From Candidatus Levyibacteriota bacterium (GTDB lineage: Bacteria > Patescibacteriota > Microgenomatia > Levybacterales > UBA12049), in contig PRDT01000038.1 of NCBI GenBank assembly GCA_003173995.1, forward strand, positions 1-10,993: a stretch of 10,993 nt of DNA, read 5' to 3'. The position numbers were made by a program, and so were the translations under genes. How positions within the stretch are numbered: the stretch's first letter is position 1; each line of letters begins with the position of its first letter. Shown piece after piece: positions 1-7,133 of this stretch. Below the pieces are notes generated by a model. It saw nothing but the letters and a program-made list of their open reading frames with translations, did no database searches and was not told the DNA's origin.

Positions 1-80
1 AGAAAATTATTGGTATAAGAGATGACAAAAAGGAAAGTAACAGATAGGTAAAGCTTCGTAAGAAAATATTTGCAAAAGCC

Positions 81-109
81 TTTTCATAATTTAAAATTCC
101 TTGTATGAT
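81..109 (+). promoter_or_regulatory. Probable mutS promoter
   Basis: A TTTTCA element (81-86) and a TATGAT element (104-109) are separated by 17 bases, the sigma70-type spacing. Transcription would start near 116, only about five bases before the mutS ATG. No Shine-Dalgarno sequence lies in 110-120, so the mRNA would have almost no leader. The -35 matches consensus at four of six positions and the -10 at five of six. Bases 1-80 hold only very short reading frames and I see no gene in them. Confidence 0.5.
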
Positions 110-120
110 AGCTGTACGTT

Positions 121-2772
121 ATGGAAAATTTTAGTACCCCAATGATGCGTCAATACAAGGAGATAAAAGCCAAATATCAGGATTGTCTTCTTTTTTATCG
201 AATGGGAGATTTCTATGAACTATTCATGGAAGATGCTCATATCGGCTCTCAAATTCTTAACATTACCCTAACGAGTAAAGCAGGAGGTAAAGATGGCAGA
301 ATTCCCATGGCAGGCATTCCATATCACGCGGTTGATAGTTACCTCGCAAAGTTAGTAAAAGCAGGCCATAAAGTAGCAATTTGTGAACAATTGAGTCCTC
401 CAAATAAAAAAGGGCTTGTGGAAAGAGATGTCATTCGTATAGTTACTCCTGGGACAATGCTTGATGAAAAAGCACTTGAAAAAAAAGAAAATAATTTTCT
501 TATTGCAGTGGAGCAAGAGGAAAATATTATTGCTTTAAGTATTGTAGACCTCTCAACTGGTTATTTTGCAACAACCGAAATTGAGACTGATAACCCTTCC
601 CATTGGCTGCAAGACGAATTGGCAAAAATTGCTCCTTCCGAGTGTATTCTTCCTGAAGAGCTCTATAACGATGGCACATTTATCAAACTGCTTAAGACAC
701 AACCTGCAATGAATATTTATAATTTTCCAAATTGGGATGAGTATGCTTCTCGATCTACAAAAATACTGAAAGAGCATTTTAGCGTGACAACACTTGAAGC
801 ATTTGGTATTGAAGACAAACCACTTGCTCTTCAGACTTCAGCAGCGCTTTTGGGATATCTGCAAACAACACAAATGACGCAGGTAAGACACATTAAAAAA
901 ATCACAGTTTATGAGAATACGAAGACAATGCTCTTAGACCGTTCAACCATGCTCAATTTAGAACTTTTCTCAACCTTAAGAGATCACGATACGCATGGAT
1001 CTCTTCTTTCAGTAATTGATGCGACTATCACTGCCATGGGAGGAAGACTTTTGAAAGAGTGGATGAAAAATCCTCTGCTTGAAAAAGATGCCATAACAAA
1101 AAGACATGAGGGAGTTGAGGTTTTGTTTGCAGAACACCGCAAAAGAAATGAAGTTCGAAGCCTCTTGGAAGAAGTAACTGATATTGAGCGTATTATCTCT
1201 CGTCTTGCTGTCAATATTGGCAATGGGAGGGATCTTATCAATCTAAAAAATTCTCTCACGCAAATGCTCCAGGTAAAAGATAAAATAGCTAAAGAAAAAT
1301 CAGCAATCTATGTGGATATACAAAAAAGTATTGATACTGACATTCAAAAGGTTATTGACATTATTACCTCTCGCATTCTCCCGGAGCCCCCAATAGATAC
1401 CCGAATAGGTGGCATGATAGAAAAAAATGTTTCAGAAGAATTAGATAAATTACGAAAAATTATCGGAAGTAGTAAATCATGGATAGCTGATTTGGAAAAA
1501 AAGGAAAGAGAGAGGACTGGTATTTCGTCTCTCAAGATTAAATTCAATCAAGTATTTGGATTTTATATAGAAATTAGTAGAGCGAATTTACATCTTGTAC
1601 CTGCTTCATACATGAGAAAACAAACTTTGGTAAATGGAGAGAGATTTATTACCGATGATCTGAAGCATCATGAAGAAATTATTTTAACTGCTGAGGAGAA
1701 AGCAAATGATATTGAATACCAATTATTTAATGAGACTGTCAGTAAAGTGCTTAATTTCACAGAAGCTCTCCAAAAAGCTGCTGAGGGGATTGCCATTCTT
1801 GATTGTATTGCATCTTTTGCACATATTAGCCAAAAGTATTCGTATGTCAGACCCAAACTTCTCTATTCAGGAGAGATTCGTATAACCCAAGGACGGCATC
1901 CTGTGGTCGAACAACTTCTTGGAGTAGATACACAATTCGTTCCAAATGATGTTTGTCTTGATAATATTTCTCAAAGTCTTCTTCTCATCACTGGCCCTAA
2001 TATGGCAGGCAAATCAGTCTTTATTAGGCAAGTTGCATTATTAGCACTTCTCAACCAAATTGGATGCTATGTTCCAGCAGAATCGGCAAAATTGAGTATT
2101 GTGGATAGGATATTTGTTAGATCCGGTGCATCAGATGTTATCACCTCGGGACTTTCAACCTTCATGGTAGAGATGGTTGAGACAGCACACATTCTTCATA
2201 ACGCAACTTCTCATTCGCTCATTGTCATGGATGAAATTGGACGAGGAACAAGTACGTATGATGGCATTTCTATTGCCTGGGCAGTGGCAGAGTATTTAGT
2301 TAAGCATTTTAAATCCTCTCCCAAGACACTTTTTGCAACACACTATCACGAACTTCAAGCGCTTGAGGAAGAATACCCAAGAGCCATCAAAAATTTCCAT
2401 ATGGCTGTTGCAGGAGAGGCAAATAATCCTATTTTTCTGCATACGCTTCTTCCAGGAGGAGCTTCTCATTCATTTGGCGTTGCTGTTGCAAAATTAGCAG
2501 GTGTACCAGAAGAAGTTATTGAGAAAGCAACTTCGATGCTCCATAGTCTAGAAAAGAGAAACACGCAATCAACTCCTTTAGAACAGATTAGTGAAGAACG
2601 TAAAGGATCTTCCACTCAACTTTCTTTAGCCATCAGACTCATCCAAAAAGAGCTTGAAAATATTGATATTGCAACGATGACACCACTTGAGGCAATGAAC
2701 AAACTATCTGATCTAAAAGAAAAATTAAAATTGTTAGAGATACTTCCTCAGCACTTACAAAAGTTAGATTAG
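121..2772 (+). CDS. mutS: DNA mismatch repair protein MutS
   Basis: MutS binds mismatches and small loops in DNA as a dimer and, with ATP, recruits MutL. At 883 residues it has the usual length of MutS1. The mismatch-recognition motif GDFYELF is at residues 29-35, with the intercalating Phe31 and Glu33. The Walker A motif GPNMAGKS is at 625-632, the Walker B and signature motif DEIGRGTST starts at 704, and FATH is at 738-741. Near the C terminus QLSLA (833-837) resembles the beta-clamp binding peptide of MutS, followed by the conserved TPLEAMNKL segment. The ATG at 121 is chosen because the conserved N terminus begins at once and a promoter sits just upstream. No ribosome binding site is visible. 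A small ORF and mutL follow on the same strand. It ends with TAG. All expected motifs are intact, so it should be functional. Confidence 0.98.
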   Translation: MENFSTPMMRQYKEIKAKYQDCLLFYRMGDFYELFMEDAHIGSQILNITLTSKAGGKDGRIPMAGIPYHAVDSYLAKLVKAGHKVAICEQLSPPNKKGLVERDVIRIVTPGTMLDEKALEKKENNFLIAVEQEENIIALSIVDLSTGYFATTEIETDNPSHWLQDELAKIAPSECILPEELYNDGTFIKLLKTQPAMNIYNFPNWDEYASRSTKILKEHFSVTTLEAFGIEDKPLALQTSAALLGYLQTTQMTQVRHIKKITVYENTKTMLLDRSTMLNLELFSTLRDHDTHGSLLSVIDATITAMGGRLLKEWMKNPLLEKDAITKRHEGVEVLFAEHRKRNEVRSLLEEVTDIERIISRLAVNIGNGRDLINLKNSLTQMLQVKDKIAKEKSAIYVDIQKSIDTDIQKVIDIITSRILPEPPIDTRIGGMIEKNVSEELDKLRKIIGSSKSWIADLEKKERERTGISSLKIKFNQVFGFYIEISRANLHLVPASYMRKQTLVNGERFITDDLKHHEEIILTAEEKANDIEYQLFNETVSKVLNFTEALQKAAEGIAILDCIASFAHISQKYSYVRPKLLYSGEIRITQGRHPVVEQLLGVDTQFVPNDVCLDNISQSLLLITGPNMAGKSVFIRQVALLALLNQIGCYVPAESAKLSIVDRIFVRSGASDVITSGLSTFMVEMVETAHILHNATSHSLIVMDEIGRGTSTYDGISIAWAVAEYLVKHFKSSPKTLFATHYHELQALEEEYPRAIKNFHMAVAGEANNPIFLHTLLPGGASHSFGVAVAKLAGVPEEVIEKATSMLHSLEKRNTQSTPLEQISEERKGSSTQLSLAIRLIQKELENIDIATMTPLEAMNKLSDLKEKLKLLEILPQHLQKLD

Positions 2773-2779
2773 AAATATA

Positions 2780-2989
2780 ATGAATATGAAACTTGCTAGA
2801 AAAAGACTAATACTTCTTATAACTGTCTTATTAGTGCTGTTATGTATTCTTTTCTTTTTTCTGCCAATATTTAATTGCAGGTTACGTATTGGTATAGGCA
2901 CAACAATTCCTCATACTTGTACAGCATATGGATATTTCTTCCAATCAGTAAGTTTGAAGTCACTCATTATCTCTCCCGTTCATTATTAG
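2780..2989 (+). CDS. Small hypothetical single-pass membrane protein
   Basis: This 69-residue frame fills most of the mutS-mutL gap. A basic start (KLARKR) precedes a very hydrophobic segment of about 20 residues (roughly 10-29), then a short polar tail of about 40 residues with two cysteines. The layout fits a signal anchor with the C-terminal tail outside the membrane, where the cysteines could pair. I do not recognise the family. A second ATG two codons in (2786) is equally possible. No Shine-Dalgarno is seen; a TATAAT string (2776-2781) overlaps the first ATG and could be a -10 box, though it is only four bases before the second ATG. It starts 7 bp after the mutS stop. The textbook membrane-anchor layout supports a real gene, but the frame is short and could be chance. 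Confidence 0.45.
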   Translation: MNMKLARKRLILLITVLLVLLCILFFFLPIFNCRLRIGIGTTIPHTCTAYGYFFQSVSLKSLIISPVHY

Positions 2990-3015
2990 CTAACTAGTTG
3001 CTTCTTCCTACAGCC

Positions 3016-3021
3016 TATACT
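3016..3021 (+). promoter_or_regulatory. Possible mutL -10 element
   Basis: TATACT lies 17 bases before the mutL ATG and would start transcription near 3028, giving a leader of about 11 bases. I see no convincing -35 at 16-18 bases upstream and no Shine-Dalgarno before 3039. The same hexamer precedes two other genes in the window. mutL could instead be read from the mutS transcript. Confidence 0.35.
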
Positions 3022-3038
3022 ATTATTGTCAAATAGTT

Positions 3039-4700
3039 ATGGCTACCATTTATCAGCTCCCTCCCGATATCATTGCAAAAATTGCAGCAGGTGAGGTAAT
3101 AGAAAGACCTGCATATGCAGTGAAAGAACTTATTGAAAATGCAATTGATGCAGGCGCATCAGAAATAAAAATATACATCGAAAATGCGGGACTCACCAAA
3201 ATTCAAGTTGTGGATAACGGAGAAGGCATGGAGAAAAAAGATTTGCTTCAGTCTTATCAACCTCATACAACAAGCAAAATTACGAAGCACGATACTCTTA
3301 TTGGTATCAAAAGTATGGGTTTTCGTGGGGAAGCACTCGCATCCCTTGCTGCAGTCAGTAGACTGAGTATAAAAAGTCGAATAAAAGGACACCCAACAGG
3401 CTACGAGATTCAGATACAAGATGGGAAATTACTCAAAGAAAATCCAATAGGAATGAGTCAGGGAACAATAGTTACATCTGAAAATCTTTTTGCAACAATT
3501 CCTGCAAGAAAAAAATTTTTAAAAAGCACACAGACAGAACTTCGACACTCTTTGGATATGGTGAATCATTTTGCAGTTGCATATCCATCTATTCATTTTG
3601 TCCTGCAACATAATAAACGAGTTTTACTTGATTTTCCTACAGCAAAAAACTCAACCGAACGTATCTCAGATATTTTAGGACATGAAAATTTCACACTTTT
3701 CCTACCAGTCAAAAGAACAGACAGTCATATACAACTAACAGGTTTTATTGCCAAACCTCAATTTTTTTCATCCACACCTTCCAAACAAATATTATTTATT
3801 AATCAGAGAAAAGTAACTGACAAACTTATTGCACTGGCAGTGAAGGAAAGTTTTGGAACAATGCTTGAGCCGACAAGCTATCCACAATTTGTGTTATTTC
3901 TTACCATGCCATTTGAAATGGTAGACGTGAATGTCCATCCACGAAAAGAGCAAGTGAGTCTTATCAATCAAAAAAATATTTTTCAATTTGTGAAAGAGAC
4001 CATTTCTGAAGTATTGCAAGAAAATAATCTCACGTTTCAGAATTTATCATGGAAAAGAAAAGGAGTAGGAATGACAAATTCATTTGCAGGCAAATTACTC
4101 AGAAAAAATGTTTTGGAAAAAAATTCCTTAGAGATAGACAAGCAAACTTCCTTTACCCAACTGCACCGCCTGTACATTGTCGTTGAGACGAAAAATGGCA
4201 TGATACTTTTTGATCAGCATGGAGCACACGAGCGTATTCTTTTTGAAAAATTAAAACAAGAATTTATGAAGCAACAAAAAAAAGGTACTAAAATGAAACT
4301 TCCCAAACCAATCACAATGAAATTAACCAAAACTCAATCACTTCTTCTCAAGGAGCATCAATCTTTATTTACCTCTTTTGGATTTCAATGGAAAGCTCAA
4401 CAACTCATTGCTGTTCCAACACTATTCCAAGACCGCAACCCCAAAGAATTACTCGTTCAACTCCTAGAAGACTTGGAGGAAGATAAAGTGATGAAAAATG
4501 TCGATGGTATTTCTGAAGAAATGCTCGCATTCTTAGCATGCAGGGCAGCTGTGAAAGCAGGAGATATATTAGAAGAAAGTCAGATGAAAAAGATAGCTGA
4601 AGAATTAGAAATAACTCCCAATAATGCCACCTGTCCTCATGGCCGACCAACAAAAGTATTTTTTGAAAAAGAATATATTGACAGCCTCTTTAGAAGATAA
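3039..4700 (+). CDS. mutL: DNA mismatch repair protein MutL with endonuclease motifs
   Basis: MutL is a GHKL-ATPase dimer that couples mismatch recognition by MutS to strand incision. The N-terminal ATPase carries all its motifs: Glu30 (catalytic) and Asn34 (Mg binding) in the helix after GEVIERP, DNG at 59-61, HTTSK near 76-80 and GFRGEAL at 94-100. The C-terminal domain keeps the metal-binding nuclease motifs DQHG-x2-E-x4-E (392-403; Gly replaces the usual second Ala of DQHA), ACR at 500-502 and CPHGRP at 532-537. Retention of these motifs is typical of MutL proteins that nick DNA themselves rather than through MutH. At 553 residues it is on the short side, with a short linker (about 330-375). 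The 3' end overlaps the convergent kinase gene by 11 bp. Confidence 0.97.
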   Translation: MATIYQLPPDIIAKIAAGEVIERPAYAVKELIENAIDAGASEIKIYIENAGLTKIQVVDNGEGMEKKDLLQSYQPHTTSKITKHDTLIGIKSMGFRGEALASLAAVSRLSIKSRIKGHPTGYEIQIQDGKLLKENPIGMSQGTIVTSENLFATIPARKKFLKSTQTELRHSLDMVNHFAVAYPSIHFVLQHNKRVLLDFPTAKNSTERISDILGHENFTLFLPVKRTDSHIQLTGFIAKPQFFSSTPSKQILFINQRKVTDKLIALAVKESFGTMLEPTSYPQFVLFLTMPFEMVDVNVHPRKEQVSLINQKNIFQFVKETISEVLQENNLTFQNLSWKRKGVGMTNSFAGKLLRKNVLEKNSLEIDKQTSFTQLHRLYIVVETKNGMILFDQHGAHERILFEKLKQEFMKQQKKGTKMKLPKPITMKLTKTQSLLLKEHQSLFTSFGFQWKAQQLIAVPTLFQDRNPKELLVQLLEDLEEDKVMKNVDGISEEMLAFLACRAAVKAGDILEESQMKKIAEELEITPNNATCPHGRPTKVFFEKEYIDSLFRR

Positions 4701-5772
4701 CGTTTGCTCCCATGCTTAGATCAGGAACAGTAGGAATATCTGCAATTCGTGCTCTTCTAAATCCATGTTCAATTTGTAATGCTCTCTGTGTATCAAGTGA
4801 AGGAATAATTCCATTACTTATATATCTTGTGAAAAATGGAACTACATCTTCAAGAAGAGCATCTATGGTAGGGTATCTTTCTAATAAATTGCCTGTTGTA
4901 GCACGTAATATAATATCAGCAATATTTGGTACTCCTATTGGTGACATATGTTTTTCTCTTATTGCTAATACGTCCTCTTCTCCTATGTAGAAGTAGGAAT
5001 CATTATATTCTGGCAAATTACCCCCAAACATTTCATACAAAATAACTCCCAATGCTCTTACATCAGTTGCTGGTGTTGCTGGTTCTCCTAGATATTGCTC
5101 CAATGCAGCATACCCATTGGTTCCTTCAAGCATGTTATATTCAGTGACACCTCCACCAACTCTATATGCTGTTCTCCAATCAATAACTACAATTTCACCT
5201 GTGTCTTCTCGTACTACTATATTTGCTGGTTTAACATCTTTGTGAATAATGCCACGTTTATTCGCCTCAGAAAGTGAATGAGCTACATCCATAAAGACTA
5301 TTGCTGTTTCATAGAGGAATTCATCAGGAGTATAATCCATTCTATTTTCAAATATGGTCTGCAGAGTACGTCCTTGAACATGTTCTGTTAATGAATAAGC
5401 AACACCTTCCTCGTTAACCGCAAATCCATACGCGTGCGGAACATGAGCTACATCTTCTAATTCTCGTAAGATGTCTATTTCTCTTACAAAAGCTTGCTGA
5501 GCATACCAACCGTGCATATGAGAGCGCTGATCAACTGTTCTCAAGGCTAGATGTTGAGGAATACCATCCTGCAAAGCATGGCCAAAAAGAACATGTCCAA
5601 CGTTATTATTTACACCATAATCACCCAAACCTTGGATATTGAAGATAGCACCTGTTCGCATTAAATATTCATGAAAATTACCAGGAATAGCCTGTTCTGG
5701 CCTCAAATTGTGGACAAAAGAAAAGGGAAGCGTAGGCCGAATGACCTCTTGTTGATCTCGTGTTTCAGACAT
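4690..5772 (-). CDS. Divergent Hanks-type Ser/Thr protein kinase-like protein
   Basis: A 360-residue soluble protein with a eukaryote-like kinase fold. Seen motifs: a loosely conserved glycine loop (IQGLGDYG, 47-54), ALRT at 76-79 in place of VAIK (Arg78 where the ATP-binding Lys is expected), a likely helix-C Glu98, the catalytic loop HKDVKPAN (177-184) with Asp179, Lys181 and Asn184, DWR (198-200) in place of DFG, GTNGYAALE (217-225) in place of GT..Y.APE, Asp237 and Arg299. There is no membrane segment or sensor domain. The catalytic and metal-binding aspartates remain, so it could be active, but the Lys-to-Arg change and altered DFG make a weak kinase or pseudokinase possible. Substrate unknown. 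An upstream in-frame ATG at 5790 is rejected because the TATAAT box (5779-5784) lies between the two ATGs, six bases before the chosen one. The gene is convergent with mutL. Confidence 0.88.
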   Translation of the reverse strand: MSETRDQQEVIRPTLPFSFVHNLRPEQAIPGNFHEYLMRTGAIFNIQGLGDYGVNNNVGHVLFGHALQDGIPQHLALRTVDQRSHMHGWYAQQAFVREIDILRELEDVAHVPHAYGFAVNEEGVAYSLTEHVQGRTLQTIFENRMDYTPDEFLYETAIVFMDVAHSLSEANKRGIIHKDVKPANIVVREDTGEIVVIDWRTAYRVGGGVTEYNMLEGTNGYAALEQYLGEPATPATDVRALGVILYEMFGGNLPEYNDSYFYIGEEDVLAIREKHMSPIGVPNIADIILRATTGNLLERYPTIDALLEDVVPFFTRYISNGIIPSLDTQRALQIEHGFRRARIADIPTVPDLSMGANVIF

Positions 5773-5778
5773 GAGGGA

Positions 5779-5807
5779 ATTATAGTACAAATAAAGCTAT
5801 TTGTAAA
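5779..5807 (-). promoter_or_regulatory. Leaderless promoter of the kinase gene
   Basis: On the minus strand TTTACA (5802-5807) is followed after 17 bases by a perfect TATAAT (5779-5784), then six bases (5773-5778) and the ATG at 5772. The expected start of transcription is the A of that ATG. This is the best promoter match in the window. Confidence 0.75.
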
Positions 5808-5812
5808 CTATA
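5781..5812. repeat. Inverted repeat across the kinase promoter, possible operator
   Basis: The plus strand reads TATAGTACAAATA, a four-base centre AAGC, then TATTTGTA, AA, CTATA. The inner arms (TACAAATA / TATTTGTA, 5786-5793 and 5798-5805) are perfect over 8 bp; the outer 5-bp arms match after a two-base insertion. It covers the -35, the spacer and most of the -10, so a dimeric protein bound here would block RNA polymerase. With no T-run and AT-rich arms it does not look like a terminator for the acyltransferase gene. Confidence 0.45.
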
Positions 5813-5829
5813 GGGCTAATTTAGGTCGC

Positions 5830-6873
5830 TTAACCAAAAATATGCTTTACGAAAGGAAGCTTTTTACCAATACTTACGAGGACAAATGAGGCTAAAAGCC
5901 CAGTCACAAAATAGCACAACGCATAGAAGAGAATAGGGGAATGAATGGAATATGGATTAAATTGAGCTATTTTATCTCCAATAACATCAAGAACAATAAT
6001 GTGAATGAGATAGATACCAAATACCGTTGAGGCTATGTATCTCAAAACACTGATTTGTCCTACAGAAAGCTTTGTCATTTTTTTTCCAAAGGAAACAAGA
6101 AGAAGAAAAGCACTCATGCTTTCTACCAGAATAAAAGGACTCAAGCTATGAGAGGGATATGCATTAATATTATGTGAACTGAGAATAAATGAGAGCATTA
6201 AGGATACCAGAAAAACACTACTGAGGACGAGTTTTCCAATCCAATTAAGAGAAACTGTTCGTACAAGTGCTCCAAAAATATAGTATCCAATATAGGGGAT
6301 ACCTATTGTAAAAATGATTTTTTCAAGGCTTAAATAAGGCCAAAAATACCCAACAAGATGAAGCACTAATCCACTCATCAAAGCCCCAAAACAAATAGTC
6401 CACTGTTGGAGAGGGGATTTGGAAAAAAGAAATTTTGCCAAAAAGGGAGTTAACAAATATAAAAGTGCTATAAGTGGCAAGAAATAGAGATGCATCAGAG
6501 ACCCTGTGAAGATACTCTGCCAAATAAAAAGCGGAGTTATTTGATAACGTCCCCAATACCACATCCAAAAGAAATAAATAATTACCCAGACAATAAAAGG
6601 AATAAGAATGTGTCCTATACGACGTTGATAGAATTTCTTCGGATCCGCTACTTTATCCTTCTTGAGAAGTAAATAACCACTTAGTAAAACAAAAAGTGGA
6701 ACAGCAATTTTACCAATAAGATTTAAGACACCAAGCACGTCACCTGAAATACCAGATGAGAGAGCAGAAAAGACTAAATACCTATCAGTAGCATGAATAA
6801 GGATAACTAAAATACCTGCAAGAATACGTATAACATCAGCACTGACATCATAAGCAGTATTTTTTTGCGTCAT
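5830..6873 (-). CDS. Acyltransferase 3 family membrane protein (putative O-acyltransferase)
   Basis: Proteins of this family (PF01757; OafA and WecH types) move acyl groups, often acetyl, across the membrane onto sugars of cell-surface glycans. The 347 residues contain about ten hydrophobic helices with short loops. Family marks: RILAGILVILIH near the N terminus (Arg16, His27), VPLFVLLSGYLLL in helix 2, FYQRRIGHILIP (81-92), HLYFLPLIALLYLLTP (128-143) and GIYLIH with His291 in helix 9. There is no extra C-terminal SGNH domain, so it resembles the short single-domain WecH type. The substrate cannot be read from sequence. Its stop lies 57 bp before the kinase start; both genes have their own promoters. 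The start is fixed by a TATAAT box six bases upstream. Confidence 0.9.
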   Translation of the reverse strand: MTQKNTAYDVSADVIRILAGILVILIHATDRYLVFSALSSGISGDVLGVLNLIGKIAVPLFVLLSGYLLLKKDKVADPKKFYQRRIGHILIPFIVWVIIYFFWMWYWGRYQITPLFIWQSIFTGSLMHLYFLPLIALLYLLTPFLAKFLFSKSPLQQWTICFGALMSGLVLHLVGYFWPYLSLEKIIFTIGIPYIGYYIFGALVRTVSLNWIGKLVLSSVFLVSLMLSFILSSHNINAYPSHSLSPFILVESMSAFLLLVSFGKKMTKLSVGQISVLRYIASTVFGIYLIHIIVLDVIGDKIAQFNPYSIHSPILFYALCYFVTGLLASFVLVSIGKKLPFVKHIFG

Positions 6874-6879
6874 GCTTTG

Positions 6880-6885
6880 ATTATA
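6880..6885 (-). promoter_or_regulatory. Leaderless -10 element of the acyltransferase gene
   Basis: A perfect TATAAT on the minus strand is followed by six bases and the ATG at 6873, so the predicted transcript starts at the start codon. No -35 matching TTGACA is seen 16-18 bases upstream, so the promoter may need an activator. Confidence 0.6.
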
Positions 6886-7099
6886 GTAAATCTATTACCA
6901 TTTCGCATGTTGAAAGAAGTATTAGAAGTAGCTGTGTTCTTCATCACCGTGAAGTGCCGAAATAATGGTAAAAGGGAACTTCAACATATCCAACAAAACC
7001 TCAGCTACTAAATGCCCAAAGACTAATGCAAAAGGAGGATGATAAGATTTTGTATAGGCACGCATATTCTTACTATAATCTTACTATTAGCCACAATGC

Positions 7100-7115
7100 A
7101 GTGATCTACGTCACA
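7100..7115 (+). promoter_or_regulatory. Crp-type operator upstream of the crp/fnr-like gene
   Basis: AGTGA-TCTACG-TCACA matches the CRP consensus TGTGA-N6-TCACA at nine of ten fixed positions. Its centre (7107.5) is about 26.5 bases before the predicted start of transcription at 7134, between the -35 and -10. A protein bound there would be expected to hinder polymerase, suggesting autorepression. Confidence 0.6.
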
Positions 7116-7121
7116 AAGTGC

Positions 7122-7127
7122 TATACT
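7122..7127 (+). promoter_or_regulatory. Leaderless -10 element of the crp/fnr-like gene
   Basis: TATACT is followed by six bases (7128-7133) and a GTG in frame with the regulator. The hexamer and spacing repeat those of the sensor-like gene. The -35 region overlaps the Crp-type operator and has no good TTGACA match. Confidence 0.55.
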
Positions 7128-7133
7128 ACCCAT

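Larger units (their letters stand above)
6874..7133. other. 260-bp intergenic region with crossed inverted repeats
   Basis: This is the longest stretch without a gene, between divergent acyltransferase and crp-like genes. Besides the two promoters and the crp operator it holds three pairs of complementary 8-mers: 6895-6902 with 6964-6971 (extendable to 11 bp, 6895-6905 with 6958-6971, with a three-base bulge), 6907-6914 with 6980-6987, and 6927-6934 with 7002-7009. The right-hand partners come in the same order as the left-hand ones, so the pairings cross and cannot form one simple hairpin. A small hairpin, CTTCA/TGAAG, sits at 6939-6954. I do not recognise a known riboswitch. Confidence 0.3.

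Noticed and set aside
1..47. Possible tail of an upstream plus-strand gene (third frame, stop at 45-47)
   Set aside because: Only 14 codons are visible and nothing identifies a protein.
8..87. Short minus-strand frame of 26 codons upstream of mutS
   Set aside because: Very short with no recognisable features beyond a weak AAGGA; likely chance.
984..1259. Antisense frames inside mutS, mutL and other genes
   Set aside because: They lie opposite well-conserved coding regions and encode no recognisable domains.
5773..5790. Upstream ATG at 5790 as the kinase start
   Set aside because: It adds six residues that encode the TATAAT box; promoter geometry favours ATG 5772.
6958..7000. GGTAAAAGGGAA resembling part of a cobalamin riboswitch
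   Set aside because: The remaining conserved boxes are missing and no cobalamin-related gene is nearby.
7032..7041. AAGGAGG, a strong Shine-Dalgarno-like string before the crp-like gene
   Set aside because: The next ATG (7039) follows directly and opens a frame of only 21 codons; no start lies 5-9 bases downstream in a long frame.
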